Of a stretch of DNA of 5,678 nt, positions 1 to 5,666 are shown piece by piece (position 1 is the stretch's first letter; the number at the start of each line of letters is the position of its first letter). Position numbers and translations under genes: made by a program. Source of the stretch: Planctomycetota bacterium (GTDB lineage Bacteria > Planctomycetota > Phycisphaerae > Sedimentisphaerales > Anaerohalosphaeraceae); the NCBI GenBank assembly GCA_030637065.1, contig DAOVVQ010000253.1, positions 1 through 5,678 on the forward strand, in the 5' to 3' direction. The notes below the pieces were generated by a model that was given only the letters and a program-made list of their open reading frames with translations, searched no databases and had not been told where the DNA came from.

Positions 1-43
1 AACCGTCAGTCTCACCCTTCCATTCAAGCGTCTCAAAAACCAT
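1..43 (-). CDS. 5' end of an unidentified gene, possibly MtnA-like (partial)
   Basis: Only the first 14 codons are inside the window, reading MVFETLEWKGETDG from an ATG at 43-41; the rest lies beyond position 1. The start is supported by an AAGGA ribosome binding site 8 nt upstream and by its position 23 nt after the uvrA stop codon on the same strand, which suggests co-transcription with uvrA. The pattern of a short lead-in followed by T-[LM]-E-W-x-G resembles the N-terminus of S-methyl-5-thioribose-1-phosphate isomerase (MtnA, methionine salvage), whose known members begin with a similar E-W segment before a conserved L-D-Q motif. Fourteen residues are too few to assign a family, so the identity is a guess while the presence of a gene start is reasonably supported. 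Confidence 0.55.
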   Translation of the reverse strand, partial: MVFETLEWKGETDG

Positions 44-51
44 CGCTGTCG

Positions 52-56
52 TCCTT
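52..56 (-). promoter_or_regulatory. Ribosome binding site of the partial gene
   Basis: On the minus strand this reads AAGGA within GGAAGGA, with 8 nt to the ATG at 43. It lies in the 23-nt gap after the uvrA stop codon. Its good match and spacing are the main support for calling a gene start at 43. Confidence 0.6.
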
Positions 57-66
57 CCAATACAGG

Positions 67-2919
67 TCACTTCCTGGTTTCGGCTTCGAGCTTTTCCTTC
101 AGATATTTGGCAGTGTAGCTTTTTTTTACCTTTATAATTTCTTCCGGCGAGCCTGACGCTATTACCTGGCCTCCGGCGTCGCCGCCCTCGGGGCCTAAGT
201 CAATTATATAATCTGCCATCTTGATGACGTCAAGGTTATGTTCGATTACCACCACGGTATTGCCCATATCGCACAATCGCCGCAGCACATTCATCAGGTT
301 ATGAATGTCGGCAAAGTGCAGCCCCGTCGTCGGCTCGTCCAGCAGGTACAGGGTGTGGCCGGTGGAGGGCTTACCTAATTCGGAAGCGAGTTTTATCCGC
401 TGGGCCTCGCCGCCCGACAGTGTAGTCGAAGACTGGCCCAGGGTCATGTAACCCAGGCCGACATCGCTAAGGGCCTTTATCAGCCGCATTATCTTCGGGA
501 AGTTGGCAAAGAACCCCCTGGCCTCCTCGATGCACATATCGAGCACGTCGGAAATATTCTTGCCCTTATAGGTGATCTGAAGCGTCTCGGGATTATATCT
601 GGCACCCTTGCACTCCTGGCAGACGACGTAAACATCGGGCAGAAAGTGCATCTCGATCTTTCGCGTACCCTGGCCCTGGCAATGCTCGCACCGACCGCCC
701 TTGACATTGAAGCTGAACCTGCCGGGCTTATAACCTCGAATCTTCGCTTCACGCGTCATCGCAAAGAGCTGGCGGATCAGATCGAACACGCCGGTATAAG
801 TCGCCGGGTTGCTCCGCGGAGTTCTCCCTATGGGCGCCTGATTGATCTCGATGACCTTGTCGACGTGGGAAATACCAAGGACGGACTTGTGCTTGCCGGG
901 CTTTTCACGCGAACTGTAGAGCCTGCGCTTGAGGCTCTTTAGCAAAATCTCCGTCACCAGCGTGCTCTTACCGGAACCGGAAACGCCCGTGACACACGTA
1001 AAGACACCAATCGGAAACTTAACGTTGATGTCCTTTAAGTTATTCTCGCAGGCCTGCTTGACCTCGACACAGTTTCTAAGATTATACTTTCGCCGCGCAC
1101 CTGGCAGCTCGATCCGGCTTTCACCGCTGAGGTATTTGCCGGTTATGGACCGTTCGCATTTGCAGATATCCTTGACGCTGCCTGTGGCAACTATCTCGCC
1201 GCCATGCGCCCCGGCAGCCGGACCGATATCGATTATATGATCGGCATGATAAATGACATCCTCATCGTGCTCGACGACGATGACCGTATTGCCTATGTCG
1301 GTGAGCCTCCGGAGTATCCCCAGGAGCCGGTCGTTGTCTCGCCTGTGCAGCCCGATAGTCGGCTCGTCAAGAACATAACAGCACCCCACCAGCCCGCTGC
1401 CGACCTGCGTGGCAAGCCGAATCCTCTGGACCTCGCCGCCGGACATCGTCCTGCTCGTCCGGTCCAGGGTAAGATAGCCCAGGCCGACATCGACCATGAA
1501 TTTCAGACGGGCCTTGATCTCCTTAAGCGGCTGGGCCGCGATCAGGGCCCGCTCGTCGTCGAATTTTAACTTGCAGAAAAACTTATGAGCGACGCCGATA
1601 CTCATCGCCGTTATCTCGCTGATGCTCTTATCGGCAACCGTCACGGCGATCGCCTCGGGCCGAAGCCTTGCACCTTTACAGCTCCTGCATGACTGCTCGG
1701 AAAGATAGCCGTGCAGGCGGGACTTGACGTATTCGCTGGCCGTATTCTCCCATCGCCGGCTGAGGTTGGGAATAACGCCCTCGAACGAAACACCGTACTT
1801 GTCCTCGTCTTTGTCGGTTGTCCCGTTAAGAAGGATCTTCCTGACCGGCGCCGGGATCTTCGAGAAAGCGATGGACTTCTTTATCCCGAAATTACGACAG
1901 AACCGCTTGATCATCCGGTTGTAATATATGTTCATCCGCTTGCCGCCCTTGCGCCAGGCATCGACGGCTCCGTTTTCCAGCGAAACCGTTTTATCCGGCA
2001 CGATCAGATCGCCGTCAAACTCAAGGATCGTCCCGAGCCCGTCGCAGCTTTTGCACGCACCATAGGGGCTGTTAAAGCTGAACAGCCGCGGCGAATGCTC
2101 CTCCAATGACGCCTCCGGGTGCTTCGTACAGGCGAACTTCTCACTGTAAATAACATCGTCCCAGCCGCCTTTGCCGCCGCTGCTCTTGTCGCCATCGGGC
2201 TCCTGGACCATTATCGAAACCACACCTTCGCCGATCTTCAGCGCGGTTTCAATCGAGTCAGCCAGGCGAACGCGGATCGAATCCTTGATAATCAGCCTGT
2301 CGATCACAGCGGCGATGTCGTGCTTTTTGTTCTTATCCAGCGGCGGCGTACTCTTGATATCATAGATCGTCCCATCGAGCCGGACCCGCACGAAACCCTC
2401 GCGCTGGATAAGGGCCAATACCTCGCGATGCTCGCCCTTCTGGCCGCGAACCAGCGGGGCGCATATCTGGATCTTGGTCCCCTCGGGCCGGCTCAGGATA
2501 GAATCGACTATCTGCGAAGAATGCTGGCTGCTGATCTCGGCATCGCAGATCCAGCAGTGAGGCTGACCCGTGCGGGCAAAAAGGATGCGGCAATAATCGT
2601 ATATCTCGGTAGTAGTCGCCACCGTCGAGCGGGGGTTGCTGCTGGCACTTCGCTGCTCGATGGCGATCGTCGGCGGAAGACCCTCGATGTGCTCGATATG
2701 AGGCTTTTGCATCTGCTCGAGAAACTGCCGCGCGTAGGCGCTTAGCGACTCGACATATTTCCGCTGGCCCTCGGCGTAAATCGTATCGAAGGCAAGCGAA
2801 CTCTTGCCCGAACCGCTAATGCCGGTCATCACCACCATCTTGTCGCGGGGAATGACCACGTCGATATTCTTCAAATTGTGCTCGGAAGCACCGGTTATTC
2901 TGATCGCCTTTTTCACCAC
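67..2919 (-). CDS. uvrA: UvrABC excinuclease subunit A
   Basis: UvrA is the damage-sensing ATPase of nucleotide excision repair; as a dimer it finds distorted DNA and loads UvrB in the cytoplasm. The 950 residues match the usual length of about 940. Two ABC modules are complete. Module 1 has Walker A GISGSGKS (33-40), signature SGGE (493-496), Walker B YVLDEP (515-520) and switch H551. Module 2 has Walker A GVSGSGKS (645-652), signature SGGE (835-838), Walker B ending D861-E862 and switch H894. The second zinc module is classical, CX2CX19CX2C (C744, C747, C767, C770). The first is CX2H-CX2C (C264, H267, C289, C292). Further Cys pairs are C122/C125 and C411/C414. The start is GTG: an in-frame TAA lies directly before it at 2922-2920, and the next Met (residue 28) would remove the conserved N-terminus. 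A second GTG follows immediately and could also serve. Confidence 0.97.
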   Translation of the reverse strand: MVKKAIRITGASEHNLKNIDVVIPRDKMVVMTGISGSGKSSLAFDTIYAEGQRKYVESLSAYARQFLEQMQKPHIEHIEGLPPTIAIEQRSASSNPRSTVATTTEIYDYCRILFARTGQPHCWICDAEISSQHSSQIVDSILSRPEGTKIQICAPLVRGQKGEHREVLALIQREGFVRVRLDGTIYDIKSTPPLDKNKKHDIAAVIDRLIIKDSIRVRLADSIETALKIGEGVVSIMVQEPDGDKSSGGKGGWDDVIYSEKFACTKHPEASLEEHSPRLFSFNSPYGACKSCDGLGTILEFDGDLIVPDKTVSLENGAVDAWRKGGKRMNIYYNRMIKRFCRNFGIKKSIAFSKIPAPVRKILLNGTTDKDEDKYGVSFEGVIPNLSRRWENTASEYVKSRLHGYLSEQSCRSCKGARLRPEAIAVTVADKSISEITAMSIGVAHKFFCKLKFDDERALIAAQPLKEIKARLKFMVDVGLGYLTLDRTSRTMSGGEVQRIRLATQVGSGLVGCCYVLDEPTIGLHRRDNDRLLGILRRLTDIGNTVIVVEHDEDVIYHADHIIDIGPAAGAHGGEIVATGSVKDICKCERSITGKYLSGESRIELPGARRKYNLRNCVEVKQACENNLKDINVKFPIGVFTCVTGVSGSGKSTLVTEILLKSLKRRLYSSREKPGKHKSVLGISHVDKVIEINQAPIGRTPRSNPATYTGVFDLIRQLFAMTREAKIRGYKPGRFSFNVKGGRCEHCQGQGTRKIEMHFLPDVYVVCQECKGARYNPETLQITYKGKNISDVLDMCIEEARGFFANFPKIMRLIKALSDVGLGYMTLGQSSTTLSGGEAQRIKLASELGKPSTGHTLYLLDEPTTGLHFADIHNLMNVLRRLCDMGNTVVVIEHNLDVIKMADYIIDLGPEGGDAGGQVIASGSPEEIIKVKKSYTAKYLKEKLEAETRK

Positions 2920-2926
2920 TTACTTA

Positions 2927-2930
2927 TCCT
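2927..2930 (-). promoter_or_regulatory. Ribosome binding site of uvrA
   Basis: AGGA on the minus strand, 7 nt before the first of two consecutive GTG codons (2919-2917, 2916-2914). With the in-frame TAA touching the first GTG, it supports initiation at one of these GTGs rather than at an ATG further in. Confidence 0.6.
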
Positions 2931-2938
2931 GTATAAAT

Positions 2939-2950
2939 CGGTTACGGTTA
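2939..2950. repeat. Tandem 6-bp repeat in the uvrA leader
   Basis: CGGTTA occurs twice head to tail on the plus strand, and the next base continues the unit (13 matching bases in all). On the uvrA message it reads TAACCG TAACCG, about 8 nt upstream of the AGGA site. It may be chance or half of a protein binding site; no function is assigned. Confidence 0.4.
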
Positions 2951-2978
2951 CACTACTGACTCTGCAAACTCCAGACGG

Positions 2979-2991
2979 AGCCAATTTGGCT
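2979..2991. promoter_or_regulatory. Perfect palindrome at the uvrA start point, candidate operator
   Basis: AGCCAA-T-TTGGCT is a perfect 6-1-6 inverted repeat. It abuts the predicted uvrA -10 box (2992-2997), so it covers the expected transcription start near 2985, a typical place for a repressor to act. It is not one of the LexA box patterns I know (CTG-N10-CAG, GAAC-N4-GTTC, GTTC-N7-GTTC), so SOS control is not shown. A 6-bp stem with a one-base centre is too tight for a useful RNA hairpin, which favours a protein site if it is functional. Chance remains possible. Confidence 0.4.
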
Positions 2992-3020
2992 ATTGTACCA
3001 TGAATCGAGGTTCGGGTAAA
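2992..3020 (-). promoter_or_regulatory. Predicted sigma70-like promoter of uvrA
   Basis: Minus strand: -35 TTTACC (3020-3015, 4 of 6 matches to TTGACA), 17-nt spacer, -10 TACAAT (2997-2992, 5 of 6 matches to TATAAT). The start would be near 2985, giving a leader of about 65 nt before the GTG codon. It is the best promoter match in the divergent spacer. Confidence 0.5.
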
Positions 3021-3022
3021 AT
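2993..3022 (+). promoter_or_regulatory. Weak candidate promoter of nfi, overlapping the uvrA promoter
   Basis: Plus strand: -10 TAAAAT (3017-3022, 5 of 6 matches) preceded after 18 nt by TTGTAC (2993-2998, only the TTG matches). The start would be near 3029, with a leader of roughly 33 nt. Its -10 box overlaps the uvrA -35 box on the other strand, so the two polymerases could not bind at once. The -35 match is poor, so this is tentative. Confidence 0.25.
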
Positions 3023-3061
3023 ACTTTTTCTCGCCGGTGGCGGCGATTTTGGCCTGCTCCT

Positions 3062-3736
3062 ATGAAGATAAAAAATCTGCACAACTGGAATCTGTCCTAC
3101 GCCCAGGCAAGGGATATTCAGAGGGCTCTGGCAGGGCGTCTGCGGTTTTTGCCCCTTAAGCAGCCTCCGCGGACCGTAGCCGGGCTGGACTGTGCCTTTA
3201 GCAGGGACAAAAAACACATTTTTGCCGTGGTGGTGGTCCTGAATTACGGCGATTTCGAGATTATCGAGCAGGCCGCCGCCCGCCTGAAAGTGACATTTCC
3301 CTACATCCCCGGTCTGCTTAGCTTCCGTGAAGCCCCAGCCTGCCTCGCCGCAGCCGAAAAACTGAAAATCACACCCGACATCTTCCTCATTGACGGCCAG
3401 GGAATAGCCCACCCCCGCAGACTCGGATTAGCCGCCCACCTCGGGCTGTTTCTGGACAAGCCCACCATCGGCTGTGCGAAGAGCAGGCTGACCGGTTCGT
3501 TCGACGAGGTAGACCCGGAAAAGGGTGCTTATTCATGGCTCAAAGACGGCAGCGAGACCATCGGCGCGGTATTAAGGACCCGCACGAATGTAAAACCGCT
3601 CTTCGTCTCGGTAGGAAACAGGTGCCTGCTGGAGGACGCGATAAATATAACGCTTCACTGTGCAACGAAATATCGCCTGCCGGAACCGACCCGCATAGCC
3701 CACCAGATGGTAAGCAAACTAAAACTGAAGGGTTAA
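3062..3736 (+). CDS. nfi: Endonuclease V (deoxyinosine 3' endonuclease)
   Basis: Endonuclease V cuts the second phosphodiester bond 3' to inosine (deaminated adenine) and some other lesions, starting alternative excision repair. At 224 residues it matches bacterial and Thermotoga family members. Motifs in order: AGLDCAF (40-46) with metal ligand D43; PYIPGLLSFRE (80-90) with wedge Y81 and acidic E90; DGQGIAHPRRLG (111-122) with D111 and H117; PTIGCAKSRL (134-143) with K140; KPLFVSVGN (178-186); YRLPEPTRIAH (204-214) with H214. All expected catalytic and metal-binding residues are present. One deviation is N186, where relatives usually have His (VSxGH). The ATG at 3062 is the first possible start: an in-frame TAA lies at 3017-3019 with no ATG, GTG or TTG between. 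No clear Shine-Dalgarno sequence precedes it. It is divergent from uvrA, another repair gene. Confidence 0.94.
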   Translation: MKIKNLHNWNLSYAQARDIQRALAGRLRFLPLKQPPRTVAGLDCAFSRDKKHIFAVVVVLNYGDFEIIEQAAARLKVTFPYIPGLLSFREAPACLAAAEKLKITPDIFLIDGQGIAHPRRLGLAAHLGLFLDKPTIGCAKSRLTGSFDEVDPEKGAYSWLKDGSETIGAVLRTRTNVKPLFVSVGNRCLLEDAINITLHCATKYRLPEPTRIAHQMVSKLKLKG

Positions 3737-3785
3737 GCTGCATTGTGGCGCTACAGATTTGCTGCCCGCCGGAGATGGCCGGAAA
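3737..3785. other. Convergent spacer between nfi and the oxidoreductase gene
   Basis: These 49 bp separate two converging genes, so two terminators might be expected. I find only a weak 4-bp stem (CCGG-AGATGG-CCGG) and no run of T on either strand. Termination may depend on Rho or occur inside the genes. Confidence 0.35.
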
Positions 3786-4790
3786 TTAATCCCACTTGTG
3801 CTGTTTGATGGCTTCCAGGATCTGCTCTGCGCACGCCATTGCGGCAAGGCCCTCTTCGGCGGTTACTTCGGGGCGGTCGCTTTCGTTGGCGATCGCCTTC
3901 AGGAAGGCCTGCTGTTCCACCCGCAAAGGCTCGGTGTCCTCGATGTCAAGCTGCTCGATGTGCAAAAGGTCCGGCCAGTTGACCTCGGAAAAATCAAAGT
4001 CTTCCTTTTCCTGCTGTTGCCGTATCCATTGCATCATATCCGTGTTCGGTGCCGCCTTGATAATAACGCCTTCCTTCTTGAGGTAATCCAGGCTCAGATA
4101 GGCCTGCCGGCTGAACACGCGAACCTTGCGCTGCGTCTTCATCGCAAGCCGCGACGCCGTAATATTGGCGATACAACCATTGGCAAAAACGATGCGGGCG
4201 TTGCAGATGTCTTCATGGTCGCCGATGACGTTGACGCCGACGGCGTCGACCTTCTTTATAGAACACGCCGCCAATGACAGGATAATATCGATATCGTGGA
4301 TCATCACGTCGAGCACCACGCCGATATCCGTCGAGCGGAAAGGATAGGGACTGATGCGATTGGCCTCGATGAACTTAGGCTCGATGTCCAGCCGTTTCAT
4401 CGCCTGGACTACCGGATTGCATCGCTCGGAATGACCGACGGCGACTACCACATTGCGCTCTTTGGCCAGATCGACGATCTCTTTTCCCTGCGCGGCACTG
4501 GCAGCAAGCGGCTTTTCGATCATCACCGCCACATCATTGCGGATAAACTCCCTGGCCAGGTCGAGATGACATATCGTCGGCGCCGAGATCGTCACCGCGT
4601 CGACCTTGTCCACGATCTGGCGGTAATCGTCAAACGAACCGCAATCGTACTGTTGGGCAATTTTATCAGCCCGTTCCTTCTGCGTATCGACCACCGCGAC
4701 CAGTTCGCTTTGCTCGAGCTGGCTGTAGACCTTGGCATGAATACCGCCCATCTTGCCGGCACCGATCACCGCTGTGCGTATTTTACCCAT
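3786..4790 (-). CDS. Gfo/Idh/MocA family NAD(P)-dependent oxidoreductase, GnnA-like, lipid A-linked
   Basis: The 334 residues show an N-terminal Rossmann fold with VIGAGKMG (8-15, dinucleotide GxGxxG), D35 at the end of the second strand (typical of NAD preference), and the family's E-K-P motif (92-94) with catalytic K93. VGHSERCNP (118-126) and a D-x-x-I-H-D stretch (161-166) with H165 come next, then a C-terminal sheet domain. Related proteins are often encoded beside lpxA and lpxB. One of them, GnnA of Acidithiobacillus, oxidises the 3-OH of UDP-GlcNAc so that GnnB can aminate it for amide-linked lipid A. The 15-nt gap after lpxA, with the ribosome binding site overlapping the lpxA stop, suggests an operon and a sugar-nucleotide substrate. 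The family assignment is firm; the GnnA role is inferred from context. Alternatives include other UDP-sugar 3-dehydrogenases such as the WlbA type. Confidence 0.88.
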   Translation of the reverse strand: MGKIRTAVIGAGKMGGIHAKVYSQLEQSELVAVVDTQKERADKIAQQYDCGSFDDYRQIVDKVDAVTISAPTICHLDLAREFIRNDVAVMIEKPLAASAAQGKEIVDLAKERNVVVAVGHSERCNPVVQAMKRLDIEPKFIEANRISPYPFRSTDIGVVLDVMIHDIDIILSLAACSIKKVDAVGVNVIGDHEDICNARIVFANGCIANITASRLAMKTQRKVRVFSRQAYLSLDYLKKEGVIIKAAPNTDMMQWIRQQQEKEDFDFSEVNWPDLLHIEQLDIEDTEPLRVEQQAFLKAIANESDRPEVTAEEGLAAMACAEQILEAIKQHKWD

Positions 4791-4802
4791 CGTCTCAATT
4801 AG

Positions 4803-4807
4803 CTCCT
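4803..4807 (-). promoter_or_regulatory. Ribosome binding site of the oxidoreductase gene, overlapping the lpxA stop
   Basis: AGGAG on the minus strand shares two bases with the lpxA TAG stop (TAGGAG). It is 12 nt from the ATG at 4790, longer than usual. Ribosomes ending lpxA would sit on it, which suggests translational coupling. Confidence 0.5.
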
Positions 4808-5618
4808 AATCCCTGAACTGTTCCAAATGCCTGCCGAACCTGTGCTCACTGCTCCTGATTATGGCATCGACCATTGCCCGAACATTTTCATCGAGGTCGC
4901 CATCGTCAGCCACCGCTTTTACCCGGTCGAGAAAAATGCCGTCGCCACGATAGATCTGCTTAAATGCCTCGACTATCCGCTCCTGCTGGGCTTCGTCAAA
5001 ATCGGCCCTTACCAGTCCTCTCTTGTTGATCGACCTTACCTCAGGAGGATAATGACCGCTGACACAGACAAAAGGCGGAATGTCGCGATTGATACCGGAA
5101 AAACCCGCGGCATAGCACCACTTGCCAAACGTCACGAACTGATGAACCGCAACCATACCGCTGAGCCACACACCGATCTCGATCTTGCAGTGACCGCTGA
5201 TCTGAGTGTAATTGCTGATAACGATCTTGTCGGCCAGAATACAGTCGTGACCCAAGTGAACGCCGACCATCAGAAGGTTCTCGTTGCCGACAGTCGTCGC
5301 CTTGTCGGAATGTATGCTCGGATGGATCGTCACGTGTTCGCGAATGGTGTTATTGTCGCCGATCTCAAGGCCGCCTAAATCCGAATTTTCCGGGTCAAGA
5401 CCCAAAAGCTGCGGATGACGACCTATCACGCAGTTGGCGTAGAGCCGATTGCTCCTGCCAAGCTTAACGTTTTCGCCGATTACCACATTGGCATCGAGCA
5501 CCGTATTGTCGCCAATAATCGCGCCTGCATCGATAACACAGTGCGGACCAACGACTACGCCGGTCCCTAATTGTGCGCTCCCGTCAATTACCGCGCTAGG
5601 ATGTATTTTGTCGCTCAT
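4806..5618 (-). CDS. lpxA: Acyl-ACP--UDP-N-acetylglucosamine O-acyltransferase (LpxA)
   Basis: LpxA performs the first step of lipid A synthesis in the cytoplasm, moving a hydroxyacyl chain from acyl carrier protein to UDP-GlcNAc or its 3-amino analogue. The 270 residues (E. coli: 262) begin with left-handed beta-helix hexapeptide repeats from about 5 to 190 (for example IHPSAV, VVVGPH, VVIGEN) and end in a helical domain from about 205. Conserved residues are present: general base H124 (E. coli H125) in HLGHDC, H121, H143 in SGHCKI, and H159-Q160 in AVHQF. REHVTIH (93-99) is also typical. In the loop around 68-83, E. coli reads QDLK but this protein reads QLLG, so the positions equivalent to D74 and K76 differ, and the loop is about 3 residues longer. 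The ATG at 5618 is the first start after an in-frame TAG at 5654-5652. It probably leads an operon with the oxidoreductase. Confidence 0.92.
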   Translation of the reverse strand: MSDKIHPSAVIDGSAQLGTGVVVGPHCVIDAGAIIGDNTVLDANVVIGENVKLGRSNRLYANCVIGRHPQLLGLDPENSDLGGLEIGDNNTIREHVTIHPSIHSDKATTVGNENLLMVGVHLGHDCILADKIVISNYTQISGHCKIEIGVWLSGMVAVHQFVTFGKWCYAAGFSGINRDIPPFVCVSGHYPPEVRSINKRGLVRADFDEAQQERIVEAFKQIYRGDGIFLDRVKAVADDGDLDENVRAMVDAIIRSSEHRFGRHLEQFRD

Positions 5619-5634
5619 AAGCTCTCTGCTTAAA

Positions 5635-5640
5635 CCTCCT
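5635..5640 (-). promoter_or_regulatory. Strong Shine-Dalgarno sequence upstream of lpxA, unusually distant
   Basis: AGGAGG on the minus strand is a full consensus match, but it lies 16 nt from the lpxA ATG at 5618. No ATG, GTG or TTG lies at normal spacing behind it. A nearer purine run, AGAGAG, ends 3 nt before the ATG. ATG 5618 remains the only supportable start. Confidence 0.4.
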
Positions 5641-5660
5641 GTTTGTATCTGCTATCTAAC

Positions 5661-5666
5661 ATTATA
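5661..5666 (-). promoter_or_regulatory. Candidate -10 box of an lpxA-oxidoreductase promoter
   Basis: The minus strand reads TATAAT, a perfect -10 consensus. The start would be near 5654, giving a leader of about 36 nt before lpxA. The matching -35 box would lie beyond the window edge, so it cannot be tested here. If an upstream lpx gene runs into this point, the box could be internal or fortuitous. Confidence 0.3.

Noticed and set aside
646..2109. Several other plus-strand open frames of 98-132 codons opposite uvrA
   Set aside because: All are antisense to the conserved UvrA ABC and zinc domains, and their compositions look like reverse-complemented coding sequence.
2119..2745. 208-codon open frame on the plus strand inside uvrA, with an alanine-rich, membrane-like beginning
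   Set aside because: It lies wholly antisense to conserved UvrA sequence, resembles no family I know, and is best explained by codon bias of the uvrA strand.
2920..3061. LexA/SOS box upstream of uvrA
   Set aside because: No match to CTG-N10-CAG, GAAC-N4-GTTC or GTTC-N7-GTTC was found on either strand; only the separate AGCCAA-T-TTGGCT palindrome is present.
2990..3412. 140-codon minus-strand open frame spanning the start of nfi and the spacer
   Set aside because: It overlaps conserved endonuclease V motifs on the other strand and the predicted promoter region; no recognisable domain.
3766..3781. CCGG-AGATGG-CCGG as a terminator between the convergent genes
   Set aside because: Only 4 bp of stem and no T-run on either strand.
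3759..4802. Plus-strand open frames of 172 and 168 codons opposite the oxidoreductase gene
   Set aside because: The minus-strand frame shows clear Gfo/Idh/MocA motifs throughout; the plus-strand frames show none.
4827..5378. 183-codon plus-strand open frame opposite lpxA
   Set aside because: It is the antisense shadow of the beta-helix repeats and catalytic residues of LpxA.
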